Below, piece after piece: positions 35,124 through 46,014 of a stretch of 64,000 bases of DNA; position 1 is the first letter of the stretch, and every line of letters starts with the position of its first letter. Origin of the DNA: Epiperipatus broadwayi (taxonomy: Eukaryota > Onychophora > Udeonychophora > Euonychophora > Peripatidae); assembly GCA_028023455.1 (NCBI GenBank), contig JAQFVV010012476.1, forward strand, positions 3,905,555 through 3,969,554, in the 5' to 3' direction. The translations under genes and the position numbers were made by a program. The notes beneath the pieces are model-generated. The model was not told where the DNA came from, ran no database searches, and was given only the letters and a program-made list of their open reading frames with translations.

Positions 35124-35870
35124 GTAATTTCATTGAAAGCAATCAACATTTAGACAATACCAGTATCAATAACAATCAACTATCTCAATCTATTGTCAAG
35201 GCAACATCATTTAATTAATAAACATGGAAATCCACCTTTAACTATGGTCTAATATGCTTATATAGACACTAAAGATTGCAATTTTCCCATAGAGAATGAA
35301 ATATCATTAATTAAGCAAATAAATATAATCTGTTCTGAATGCAGACTAACGAGTAATCAATTATAGCAGTCAAATTGCAATTATAACTTTCAAATAGCAC
35401 TGCAACAAACTATTACTTAAATAATAAAGATAATAATAATCAAGGCTAGATAGGTTTATACATGTAAATTCATTGAAAGCAGTAAACACTTAGAGAATAC
35501 CAATATCATTAACAATCAGCAATCTTAATTGGTCGTCAACACAACCTCCTTTAGTCAATAAAGGTGGAAATCCACCTTTATTTATTGTCTAATAGTTTAT
35601 ATAGGCACTAAAGATTGCAACATGATTACAGAAAGTGCAATTATCAATACAAAGAAGTTTAAATAATCCTTATTAAGCAGGTAAATATAGTCTGTTTTGA
35701 ATACAGACTCACAAGTAAATCAACTGTAGCATTCAAACTGCGATTATAGCTTTCAAACTGCTCTCCAACAGTGTATTACTTATATAAAAACACTAATAAA
35801 GATTAAAGATAGGGAGGTTTATAAATGTAAATTCATTGAAGGCAGTCAACATTATACACTTGCAGTTCAA
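35124..35870 (+). repeat. 340-bp tandem repeat, two units plus a partial third
   Basis: Units start at 35124, 35464 and 35827, each with GTAA(A/T)TTCATTGAA. Each of the first two contains a GGTGGAAATCCACC hairpin (in unit 2 perfect over AAAGGTGG/CCACCTTT), GCACTAAAGATTGCAA, and CAAATTGCAATTATA or CAAACTGCGATTATA. A degenerate single copy lies at 56722-56835. The array begins directly after a TA run. No hammerhead core is seen. Confidence 0.85.
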
Positions 35871-36189
35871 TAAATTATATGTATTCTATTTTAATAATGG
35901 TTTGTCAACAAAATGTGAGCTTTTATGTGCTTTATACATTTGCACACGAGGAAAGTTTGGAACAATATAAAGTTTGAAACTCTACTGTAATGCATTCTTA
36001 ATGCATAATATTTCTTTATGTTGATTAAAATTTTCTAAAAAAAATATTAGTAACTTATAGTCCAATTTTATTAAAGAAATGAATTCCATATACTATTTGT
36101 TTAAGTATTATAGAAATTCATTAATATCATTATAATTTTCAACGATTACTGAGCCACTTCAAAATGAATGTCTTTTCAAATTTAATCCA

Positions 36190-36450
36190 GTTTCTTTAAT
36201 CCGTGGCTTTTTATTTTCACAACAAATCAGCGAACTTCCTTATTTCAACCATTCATCTCACACGTGGTATATTTATATATCTTTCACAATTTTTTCAGAT
36301 CCAATTGGAAATTTTAACTATTTACCTATTATTACCCCCCCCCCTTTTTTTTTTTTTTTTTAGCAATATGTCCATATTAATTTTATTTCAGTCTCTTAAT
36401 TGTTTTAAATGATTTCAATGATACCTGTTTGTTTTTTCATTCATGTATTT
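36190..36450 (-). pseudogene. RTE-type LINE C-terminal relic, inverted
   Basis: The minus strand matches the RTE tail of 36625-36935 (GGACATATTGCTA..., GTGTGAGATGAATGG). A homopolymer expansion, ten C then about 18 T on the plus strand (36337-36361), sits within the region corresponding to ARRDDN. Confidence 0.55.
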
Positions 36451-36599
36451 TATTTTTCATATTTTGTTATTCGTAACAAATATCTCTCCATATTTATTGA
36501 ATGATAGGAAGCCCAGGTATCAGTTTCATGAGTAAGAATCAGTAAAACATACCCATTAAAAATCGGCATTTCCAAATATATTTTTTTTAATATTGTTAT

Positions 36600-36935
36600 T
36601 TTTACTAAAAACATTCCATCCAAGAAATCGAAAACACAATATATGGGTAAGAGAACAAACAGATGTTACTGACCTCATTGAAAAAATTAAAAGACTGAAG
36701 TGGAGTTGGGCTGGACATATTGCTAGAAGAGATGATAATAGATGAACAATTGAAATATTAAACTGAATTCCAATAGATTGTAAAAGACCCAGAAAAAGAC
36801 CACATGTGAGATGGATGGATGAAATGAAAAAGTGTGCAGGGGTTATGTGGAAAAGAGAAGCTAAAGATTGGAGAAGATAGATTGAACTTGGAAAGACCAT
36901 ACTGCAGTGGATTGATAATGGTCGATGATGATTAT
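36600..36935 (+). pseudogene. RTE-type LINE, C-terminal end of ORF (decayed)
   Basis: Plus-strand frame: REQTDVTDLIEKIKRLKW and SWAGHIARRDDNR, a stop, then IEILN-stop-IPIDCKRPRKRP, HVRWMDEMKKCAG and WKREAKDWRR, ending LQWIDNGR with stops. These are the characteristic residues of the region after the RT in RTE/BovB-like LINEs (WAGHIARR, KRPRGRP, RWxDE, LQWIDNG). It lies head to head with the relic at 36190-36450, forming an inverted pair. Endonuclease and RT domains are missing. Confidence 0.75.
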
Positions 36936-36959
36936 TTCCAGCTTTATTAGTAATAATCA

Positions 36960-38215
36960 AGATATATGTAGTTGTTAACTATTTTTAATTCATCATTATT
37001 GACGTTTGTTTTTTTCTTTGAGAAATTCTATTAAAACATTTTTTTAAAGTAGTTAATGTTAAAAAAGGAAAAAAATCTCATGTATACACAATATTTATCA
37101 AATAAACTTATGTGAGGTAAAATGTTTTTATATTAATATGAATTATATAAGCAAAAATTTTTAAATGCAATTATTCTTTTAACATTAAAGTGTCTTGTGA
37201 AATAATGGTAGTGAAAACATGTCATGCCTACAACCAGGTTTGAATCTGTGTTGAGTAAAATTGAAAATTATTTAAACGGATTTGAGATTTTTCTTTCACA
37301 TAGCCAGATTTTTATAGCCAACCCAGGTCACCATTTCAATATAGATCAAAAAATGGATGTCTAACAATTCTTAGCTAAAAGGTAAACTAGATTTGGAACC
37401 CACAACAATCTGTTAATAACAAATCTGGTAAGTAGTATCTTCTTCAATGTTCTTACATGAATGGGTGATGAAAAGATTTTACTCTGCAGTGGACTACTGA
37501 ACTATTTTTAGCTATTTAATTTCAACCCTATAACAATAACTATGACTCAGGTCTAAAGTTAAAATTATTTTATTTAATTAATTACAATGGTAAGTTAGTG
37601 ATGAAATGAGATTCATTAAAAAATTGCTAAAGAATATATTTTGAGATAAATTATTACAACTCCTCCCTTTAAAGACATTGAAGTATAGTGGATTTGATTA
37701 CCTCGATGCTAAATTATATAAGCATCAGAATCATTCTATCATTGCCAAAGAAGTTATTTTGCTTAGGAAAACATGAAAGAACTTTGTTACATTTCTACAA
37801 AAACAGGCATGAGCCTGTAATCTGAAAGCTTTATGCCCCTAAATAAGACATTCTATCCCTGTGATAAATCATGAAGTTCTCTTATTAATTACAATAATCA
37901 ATACAATATTGCATTTACAATACCTAGTACAATATTCATAGTTACTTTATCTCAGTGTCAAAATACATCTACGTCAGTTTCATAACAGTTTATGCACTTT
38001 TATGTGGTTGTTTTTATACTTCCAAGTGAGATATAATTTTTTAAAATTTTATTAGGTGTAGATTTAAAGCCATGTCACAGATATAGCATATGTACATTAC
38101 TATGCACTACAAAATCTTTAGTAATTGCAAAATACTAGATTATATATAATAAATATATAATTTACATAATGAAAATGATTGTAATATGATTTTATATATG
38201 CACTGCCTATAAAAC
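36960..38215. other. AT-rich sequence, no gene seen
   Basis: A possible B-box-like CAGGTTTGAATCTG near 37236-37249 is the only hint of a feature and is not enough to call a SINE. Confidence 0.4.
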
Positions 38216-38224
38216 AAGTTTTAT

Positions 38225-38745
38225 TGATGTTATTTGAAAACATTTAATTGAATAAATCTATGCATGCAAGAGAATGCATTCAAAATATCTATCTCAAATT
38301 GCTCCCTTCCCAAAACCAGTTTCAAGCTATGGCTCTCATCAGTGAGAAGCTGGGACATTCAGACACCAGATCCAAAGTACAAATTCAAGCCCAGCATTTA
38401 GCTAGTACTTAGATATTAAGTAGTTCTAAAATGTTCAGACACCTATATGTCTTCAAATCCAGCTCTCCAATTCAAGTAGCCACATGGGACTGAACTAAAT
38501 TCAGATACATCATATATTAATAGCCTTAGCAATCTAATATAGCCAGAGCCTCAACAGCCAAACTATAATATTAATGAAATCAAGTCACACATAATCATGA
38601 TTTATATAGCTTGTATTTACAAATATGTAATATAAAGAGTATGCTCTGAACCAGCTTTTTATATATATATTACATATTTGTAAATACAAGCCATATAAGT
38701 CACATGATGTATGACTTGATTTCATTTATAAATTATATATAAATT
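38225..38745 (-). mobile_element. HHR-D element
   Basis: In minus orientation this follows the HHR-D order: the ATATATTA and AGTTCAGTCCCATGTGGCTA region, TTTGAAGACATATAGGTG, TCTGAA..., the hammerhead (38300-38360), and a tail to AGAATGCATT. Its far end (38600-38740) folds on itself: TTTACAAATATGTAATATA pairs with TATATTACATATTTGTAAA. Confidence 0.75.
38300..38360 (-). ncRNA. Hammerhead ribozyme motif (HHR-D)
   Basis: Minus strand: CUCA, core CUGAUGA (complement of 38336-38342), stem II GAGC-CAUA-GCUU, GAAA, C-UG-G stem III and the GUU cleavage triplet, then UUGGG. Outer stem I is GUCCC with GGGAGC. The core is complete; GUU replaces the GUC of relatives, and inner stem I has a mismatch. Confidence 0.65.
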
Positions 38746-38762
38746 AATAATTTAGTGCTGCA

Positions 38763-39165
38763 TATATATGTAATTAGGTAGAAGGAAATTAACCTTCAAA
38801 TCTGCACTGTTTGTTTTTAATGTATAAATGGATGCACATTCACTGGTAGTAAGAGTTTTTAAAATACAAGTGAATCTCTTATTCTAAGAGCTTACTCTTA
38901 GATAAGCCAATCCTTACTGACTGTGCTTAATGCAGGGCTTATACAAATCAGGTGACAATTAAAATATTAAGCACAGAATAGGATCAAACCCTGACTTAAG
39001 CACAGTCCATAAGAATTGGCTTATATAAGAATAAGCTCTAAGCACATGTGATTCATTTGTGTTTTTGAAACTCTTACTGATGGGGGAGTGTGTGTAGATT
39101 TATATACAAAAACAAACAGCACAAGTGTGAAGGTTAATTTTTTTTCTACATAGTTATATATAATT
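38763..39165. mobile_element. Foldback (long inverted-repeat) element, about 400 bp
   Basis: The outer ends are GTAGAAGGAAATTAACCTTC-like on the left and its complement GAAGGTTAATTTTTTTTCTAC on the right. The arms continue inward with AAACAAACAG, GTAAGAGTTT, AGAGCTTA(C/T)TCTTA, TAAGCCAAT and GACTGTGCTTAA over about 190 bp each, around a loop near 38950. There is no ORF. TA-rich flanks hide the TSD. Confidence 0.75.
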
Positions 39166-39774
39166 AAAAAAATGTTTTTAATCATATAAATGCCCTAAAA
39201 AGTTTAAAAAAATATTAATTTCAGGTTTTATAGTAGTTTTGATATTAGAAAGAAAGCATGTATATCTCACTCAGAAATAATCTAAAATTAATTATAAATA
39301 TGAGTAATGCATATTTATTTTGATCCCATAATATCAAAAATACTGTCCAAGATACTTTAATTTTTACATTTTAGTAAATTTATATGAGTAAATGTTTTTA
39401 CTTTTCATTTTTTTATTTTTTACTTTTTAGTTTTATAATTTTTTAAAACCTAAAGGACAAAATAAAAATTAACAAATTCAAATAATTTTTAATGCTAGAG
39501 AAATCCATCTACTTAATAAACAAATATAAACACTTTTATTCACTTCAATAAAATTAATACATTTTACTTTAAGTAAAAACTTCCCATAATTCATAACTTA
39601 AGATGGAGTCTTTTTTATTCTAGCTTAGCTGGGTATTTTCTAAATCATATTATTTTAAATTTAATAATACTATAATGATATTATAAAAATTATTAAGTCC
39701 TTACAAATTTAAGAATTTTAATAATAATTTAGAACGTGTAATTTTTTTTTTTGCAAAAAAAAATATTTGAATTT

Positions 39775-40025
39775 AAACCACTAAACATCACATGATTACA
39801 ATCTCTTATGCTAGCACATAACTGTTATTAAATAGGCAAAACTCTCCATATAGTAATGCCACCCTGTGTAACCAGAGTAATCAATGGATGCCAGAAGGCT
39901 TGTGCATAAAATCCCTACCCAGTGCCTACTCATCCAATACCCCCAGACTAGTTTCTGGCTTGTGGCCTTCGTCAAGGAGGAGCCTTGGATCTGAGAGAAC
40001 TCTATGGAGAGTTGTGCCTGTTTAA
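39775..40025 (-). mobile_element. HHR-A element, minus orientation
   Basis: It begins ACCACTAAACATCACATGATT and contains the standard HHR-A order. The hammerhead region reads UUGACGA ... GAAACUAGUCUGG on the minus strand, so C3 of the core is lost. The right end joins directly to CTCTATGGAGAGTTGTGCC, a second partial copy in plus orientation. Confidence 0.75.
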
Positions 40026-40029
40026 AATT

Positions 40030-41935
40030 TTTGTAATTGTATAAGCAAGAAAAGCCTAATGTAAATATCAATATTGTTTATAATTGTTTTAACAAAGATT
40101 TATGTTTAGTTTTCATTTTTTTTAGGATACTGTTTCTTTGTTATGTATAATAGTGAATAATATTTTATTTTAATAATTTTTTCTTTTTAATTTATTTACT
40201 GCTAATTTTTCTTCCTATAACAATATTGCTGGACACTATAAAAAATACTAAATTTCATATAAAATTAAATATTTAAATTTTTCACTAATTTTTTTTCACT
40301 AGAATTATTTATAAAATCTAGAAAAAATATATCACCATCAATACATGTGTATGTGAAGTTTCAACTAGATTAAAAATTGGGAAGTAGGTGTAAATTTTAG
40401 TTACAAGATTTTATCAAGAATCAGACAAAAAAAAAGGAGTTAAAATAAAAGTATATAAAATTAATTATCCTCTTCAGAAGAAATATAATTATGATAAAGT
40501 AACAAAAAGTATTATTCATAGAATTTGTAAAATGTCTGTGATAAGATTTTTGAATAGTTTTTCCTTCTTATTTTATAATCTATTAAAAATATTTAGATAC
40601 CCATTTACCAAGCCATATAATTAAAAACATTTTGCACCCCAATAAATTATAAATATTTAGGTTACATCTTACAAGCCAAAATTATGTTGCTCATAAACCT
40701 AAAATTATGCCTAGATGAAAATGTTTGCGGCATGTATAATTCAAGTTACCCATGTAAAATGATTAATATTTTGCTAGTAATGTCATTATTAAATAATAGA
40801 GTTAAGTGTCATATATATAGCTTTCAGATAGAAAATGTTTTTTTTTTTCAAATGAAAAAATGTAAGAATTATAAATTTATTTAAGGAAATGAAAATTAAT
40901 TAAAGATTAATTTTTACATTAGCTAAAATAGTATTTTTACTTTTTTTTGCATTGATGTAAGTTGAAATCTCCATCAAAAATATATAATTATAAAAATATA
41001 TATTTCATATTTATTAAATAAAAACATTTTTCATATTATTAAAAACAAACTGAAAATACAAAAAAAATGTCTCTAAAATCATTTCTACTTGACAAATAAA
41101 AAATGCTATCATTATGTGCAATTTGAGTCTACAATTTAACCTTTGACTTACAGAGCTTTATATTTTCCTAATAACTTCTGCCATCTTGTAATAAAAAATA
41201 TAAAGTATATAATCTTCACTGATTGTTTGAAATTACTTACTGTAACATTTTCAAAACAAATACTGGCATAAAGCATTTAAATGCTGTCAAAGTAACATCA
41301 TGATTAATCAATTTAATAGGAAATACTGTTTTAAGATGAAATGGTATTTTACAGGAAAGAGCTAAACTGCAATTAAATTGTAAGTTTATAATTGGGATAA
41401 AAATGTATAATAGTCTTTAGCCTAATAAATTATTAGTAATCATCTTTAATGTATTTATCTTTAGATGTTATGTTATGAAATGGATTTGTACAGAAAATTT
41501 GACACTTGCCGATTAAGTAGTAAAAATTTATTGAGATTATTAGCTATAAGTTTTTAAAAATGCATAAAATATATTTGCTATATGCTTTATCTTTACTATT
41601 TTTGATAAAATGAAGCTACTATAAATTTGGCAGTAATTTGGACTTTGCGGAGTATTTTGAAAATTGAACAAAAAAAATGAGTAAAATATAGTTTTAATTT
41701 TTTAATCAATCCTGTATATAATTAACTCTTTAACATATGTTCTTAATCAACATATTGTATTATATATATTTTACTTCAGATTATTCTTGGTTGTGGTTTT
41801 TTCTTTTTTTTAAATGTTTTATTTAATATAAAAAATTAATAAAATAAATTAAATAAATAAAATAAATATAGAAAAAAAAAAAAAAAAAATAAAAAAAAAA
41901 AAAATAAAAAAAAAAAAAATTAAAAAAATAAAAAT

Positions 41936-41966
<31 letters not shown>

Positions 41967-42175
41967 TTATCTTAATAATTAGGGATACTTGTGAATTTTC
42001 AAAAAAACCAAGATGGCATCCCATATTTTTTTTTTTATGTAGTTTTGAGAAATATCTACCAAAGATATATTACTTGTTAAAATAAAACAAAATTAATGAA
42101 TCAATTATTAAATTTCAAAAAAAAAAATAAATAAATTCTGATAAATTTCATTAAGAAGCTTTATTTCAATTTTTT
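40030..42175. other. AT-rich sequence with A-rich simple repeat, no gene seen
   Basis: The main feature is an adenine-rich tract at 41822-41966 (AAATAAAA-type units and long A runs). Small frames of both strands look like chance. No gene is supported. Confidence 0.5.
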
Positions 42176-42180
42176 TATAC

Positions 42181-43385
42181 TTATATTGAAGAAACAAAGC
42201 AAAGCAAAACTCCATATAGTAGTGGCACCTCTGCTAAACAGAGTAATCAATGGATGCCAGAAGGAAGGTCACAAGCCAGAAACTAGTCTGGGGATATTGG
42301 ATGAGTAGGCATTAGATAGGGATTTTATGCACAAGACTTCTGGCATCCATTGATTACTCTGTTTAGCATAGGTGGCAATACTATATGGAGTTTTGCTTTG
42401 CTTTGTTTATAAACAATTATGTGCTAGTATTGGAGATGTGATCATGTGATGCTTGCTGGTTTAACACCAATCCTGCCTAATATGGTAATGGTGGCTATGG
42501 TTGTTAAAGAGCCAAAGACCCCAAAATGTATGGGTGCTGACCTGAGTTCAGACCCATATGACTATATAAGCTATTGAGCTTAGATTGAAAATATTTTTTG
42601 TGTTTTCAATTTCATGCTCATAGTTTTGTAGTTAAGTAGAGATAAAAGGTGGTTGCTAGAGGGTTGCATTAGATCCTAAGATCTAGATGCAGTGCTCTCA
42701 GATCCAAAGCTCCTCACTGACGAAGGCCACAAGCCAGAAACTAGTCTGGGGATATTGGATGAGTAGGTATTAGATAGGGATTTTATGCACAAGCCTTCTG
42801 GCATCCATTGATTACTCTGTTTAGCACAGGTGGCACTACTATATGGAGTTTTTGCTTTGCTTTGTTTATAAACAATTATGTGCTAGTATTGGAGATGTGA
42901 TCATGTGATGCTTGCTGGTTTAACACCAATCCTGCCTAATAGGGTAGTGGTGGCTATGGTTGTTAAAGAGCCAAAGACACCAAAATGTATGGGTGCTGAA
43001 CTGAGTTCTGACCCAAATGACTACATAAGCTATTGAGCTTAGATTGAAAGTATTTTTTGTGTTTTCAATTTCATGCTCATAGTTTTGTAGTTAAGTAGAG
43101 ATAAAAGGTGGTTGCTAGAGGGTTGCATTAGATCCTAAGATCTAGATGCAGTGCTCTCAGATTCAAAGCTCCTCACTGACGAAGTGGCCAGAAACTAGTC
43201 TGGGGATATTGGATGAGTAGGCATTAGATAGGGATTTTATGCACAAGCCTTCTGGCATTCATTGATTACTCTGTTTAGCACAAGTGGCACTACTATATGG
43301 AGTTTTGCTTTGCTTTGTTTATAAACAATTATGTGCTAGTATTGGAGATGTGATCATGTGATGCTTGCTGGTTATATTGAAGAAA
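42181..43385 (+). mobile_element. HHR-A multimer inserted as one unit, 14-bp TSD
   Basis: A perfect 14-bp direct repeat TTATATTGAAGAAA (42181-42194 and 43372-43385) brackets 1177 bp. The insert consists of an inverted stub (42195-42262, minus), then a plus-strand run starting inside the hammerhead and continuing through two further tandem units. The GCTTGCTGG landmarks at 42451, 42910 and 43363 give periods of 459 and 453 bp. Unit 1 has an intact hammerhead (42701-42761). In unit 2 (43178-43210) stem II is shortened to AGUGGCCA. The single TSD around all copies means the multimer arrived in one event, as expected if a tandem or circular RNA was reverse-transcribed. No ORF is present. Confidence 0.9.
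42701..42761 (+). ncRNA. Hammerhead ribozyme motif (HHR-A unit 1)
   Basis: AUCCAA pairs with UUGGAU (outer stem I, 6 bp). Then come internal loops AGCUC and GAUA, and CUCA with UGGG (inner stem I). The core is CUGACGA (42717-42723), stem II GGC-CACAA-GCC closed by an A-A mismatch, GAAA (42737-42740), stem III AC-UA-GU and cleavage after GUC (42746). All invariant bases are present. The A-A mismatch at the base of stem II may lower activity. Confidence 0.75.
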
Positions 43386-43389
43386 GTGA

Positions 43390-44640
43390 CAAGAGGCTTT
43401 TAACTTTGTCATAATTTAGATCAATTCAGTGTGTTTCTTTTTGTCAGTAGATTTTTTGATAAATTATCATAATGATAAAAATTTGGAATTTATCTGTCTC
43501 AGAATATAATGCAGTGGACTATTTCCAAAGGTCCAGGATCCTATCCTCCTGAAAAGTGTGTGTTAATTGTCGTGATATGATTGCATGCCACTGACATAAA
43601 TAAAGTATAAATATTGTATTCATATATCTATATTATTTTTCTGTTAATAAGTTAATAAAAATATAAAAAAGAAAATAAACAGTAAATATTGTAAGTAATT
43701 TTTCCACAATGATTTTTAAAAAAAATAACAGTAATAAAAAATAAAATGTAATTATTAAATATAACATTTCCTAGCAGGCATTTTATTGTGAACATTTCTG
43801 GGGTTGTAGGGGTGCAGATTTATTAAAAATACAGGCTGCCAACTTGGTTTACATGAAAACTGCAAGTACCCAATTAAGTTTATTTATCCATTTTTTTTAA
43901 AAAAAAAAACTTTATATTCTTATCCTTAGCCTTCTGATTAGTACTTTTTTTATTATCTTTTTCTAATCTAATCTTTCTGAAGCTATCATATTTTTCTTTG
44001 TTCTTTGAATTATAAAATAGAAAGTTTATTGATAAAGCCATTGTAATATCTTGGCTCATATGATTTCATTTCTTTGCATTGTTCTGAATCTATTTAAAAT
44101 TTTAAATTAAAAATTTAGCAGCTGATTGCATCTGGTTTCCATTTTCCATCTGCTTGATTTGGAATTTTGTAACAACTAGATAGCCCTATTGTAAAAAAAT
44201 AACTTTAAATAACATGCCTTTTTTTGTAAATTGCCCAAGTTCTCTTTTATTTGTTTAATCATCCAAATTTTAAATGCTTAAAATTTAAAAAAAAAAAAAC
44301 AGCTACTTAATCAGTCTTGGTTTTTAAATTTAATATCAAAGGGCTAAAGAGGAATTTTCTGCCCTTTTTAAAACTAATTAGAGTATGTTTTACACTGTTA
44401 ATTTAGAATTTCACTGCTAAGTTTAATTAAGTGCCAAAAGAGGAACAAAGAGCAACAATGTTTATCTATTCATTTGGCTAGACTAAGATTTTTTTTCAAA
44501 TAAAAATTGGTTTAGAAACTTTAAGCTCCTTAATCAATCTTCCTTAATACTAAGATAATTGTTCCAAGATTTTGTGATATTACTTCCCTTTTTCATTAAG
44601 CATTATTCCCACAGAAACATTCACAAATAGCAGCAAACTA
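43390..44640. other. AT-rich sequence, no gene seen
   Basis: No open frame or repeat family is supported. Confidence 0.4.
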
Positions 44641-44770
44641 GATTGTTTTATATATATATTGTCAAATGCAAGAAAATAAAGTCATATATCACTTGACTTA
44701 ATTTAATAAGCTGTGTACTAAAAATGTTATATAATGAGCATGCTAATAGCTCTTAACAAGTTTTTTTGAA

Positions 44771-44828
44771 TATTCCTATCCTTAGACCAGTTTCTAGCTC
44801 AGGTTGTCATCAGTGAGGTGCTAGGACA
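44771..44828 (-). ncRNA. Hammerhead ribozyme motif (HHR-D, minus arm)
   Basis: UCCUA/UAGGA form the outer stem I. Core CUGAUGA, GAAA, stem III C-UG-G and GUC are intact. Stem II (CAACCUGAGCUA) is weakened compared with its partner copy. Confidence 0.6.
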
Positions 44829-45271
44829 TTCAGCTATTCGATTTAAAAATACCAGGTCAAGCCACAACATTTATCTAATACTTACCTATTAAGTAGAAAC
44901 TCTGAACATCCATATGTCTTCATATCCAGCTATCTAACTTAAATAGCCTTATAGGACTGAACTAAGTTCAGATACACCATATATTTATTATATATAACAT
45001 TTCTAATACAAGCTTATTAAATTAAGTGATATGATATATGATTTGATTTCCTTGCAATTATTGTTTGCTCTTGAGGCTTTGGCAATTTTATATTGTTGAA
45101 ACTATTAATATATGGTATATCTGAAGTAGTTCAGTCCCATATGGCTATTTAAGTTAGACAGCTGGATTTGAAGACATATGGATGTCTGAAAATTTCAGAT
45201 TTTCTACTTAATAGATAATTATTAGATAAATGACGGGGCTTGATCTGGTATTTTTAAATCAAATAGCTGAA

Positions 45272-45331
45272 TGTCCTAGCACATCACTGATGACAGCCAG
45301 AGCTAGAAACTGGTCTGAGGATAGGGATATT
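45272..45331 (+). ncRNA. Hammerhead ribozyme motif (HHR-D, plus arm)
   Basis: Core CUGAUGA (45287-45293), stem II AGC-CAGA-GCU within 45294-45305, GAAA (45306-45309), stem III AC-UG-GU and cleavage after GUC at 45315. Inner stem I is UCA/UGA; outer stem I is UCCUA/UAGGG (one G-U pair). All invariant positions are present. Confidence 0.75.
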
Positions 45332-45902
45332 CAGAAAAGCTTGTTCAGCATGCTCATTATATAATATTTTATCAGTAGTGAATATTGTATGGAACCTGTA
45401 ACCCCTTGAAAGGGTACCCCCAATTAGTTAAATGGGGAAGACCCTAATCGATCTAATTAGATCAATATGTAGGTGGAAAACATTACCATGAGCAAAACAA
45501 TAATGAGGAAGATGATGCTCCTTGTCTGCAATGAAAGCAATTCGCATGCACCAATTACTAATCTAGATGACGTAAGTTTAACGATAACTAATGAAAAGTT
45601 ATTAGGAATAATAATATAAAGCATCTCACACATGAATATCAAACTAAAAAATAGTATTATAAATAAGTCGTAATATTTTGGCTTAAGTAATTTTTAAAAG
45701 GTTTTTTTATCTTTAATTAAACAAAAAAAAAACTGTTTATTCGAATACTTCTTGTCTTAAAATGGATAAGGAAAAAAGTAAAATAATTTGCTGAAAATCA
45801 ATTTCATCAAGAAAACCTATAACATACTTTAAAAATAAAAAAATAAACAAATGAAAAATAGACATTTGCTTAGGAGTAAATTAAAACTTTTCCAATTTCA
45901 AG

Positions 45903-46006
45903 TTGATTTTGATGAAGCTGCGAGGCGGAAGAGGTTTTTCCGGTTTAATGCGCAGAGAAAAACGAATTCCTTTGATTCACGCAGTCTTCTTTGTAACATT
46001 GAATAA
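45903..46006 (+). CDS. Candidate terminal coding exon, unknown protein
   Basis: A pyrimidine-rich CTTTTCCAATTTCAG precedes 45903, an excellent 3' splice site. The 104-base block then reads (phase 2) DFDEAARRKRFFRFNAQRK, TNSFDSRSLLCNIE and a TAA at 46004-46006, followed at once by AATAAAATAAAA. The block is CpG-containing and strongly basic, quite unlike the surrounding AT-rich DNA. I do not recognise the family. If real, its upstream exons lie to the left on the plus strand. A retropseudogene fragment is possible but the clean AG boundary argues for an exon. Confidence 0.5.
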
Positions 46007-46014
46007 AATAAAAC

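Larger units (their letters stand above)
44645..45380. mobile_element. HHR-D foldback with two hammerheads
   Basis: A minus-oriented HHR-D arm (44645-44985) meets a plus-oriented arm (about 45000-45380). The two arms share AGCATGCT, the hammerhead, TAATACTTA or ATAATTATTAGATAAA, GAAGACATATGGATG, CAGTCCCATATGGCTATTTA and ATATGGT. Each arm has its own hammerhead. The outer ends are AAGCTTGTTCAGC-like against GCTCTTAACAAG. Confidence 0.85.

Noticed and set aside
36556-36960. 134-codon minus-strand ORF
   Set aside because: It is the antisense of the recognisable RTE tail read on the plus strand at 36600-36935.
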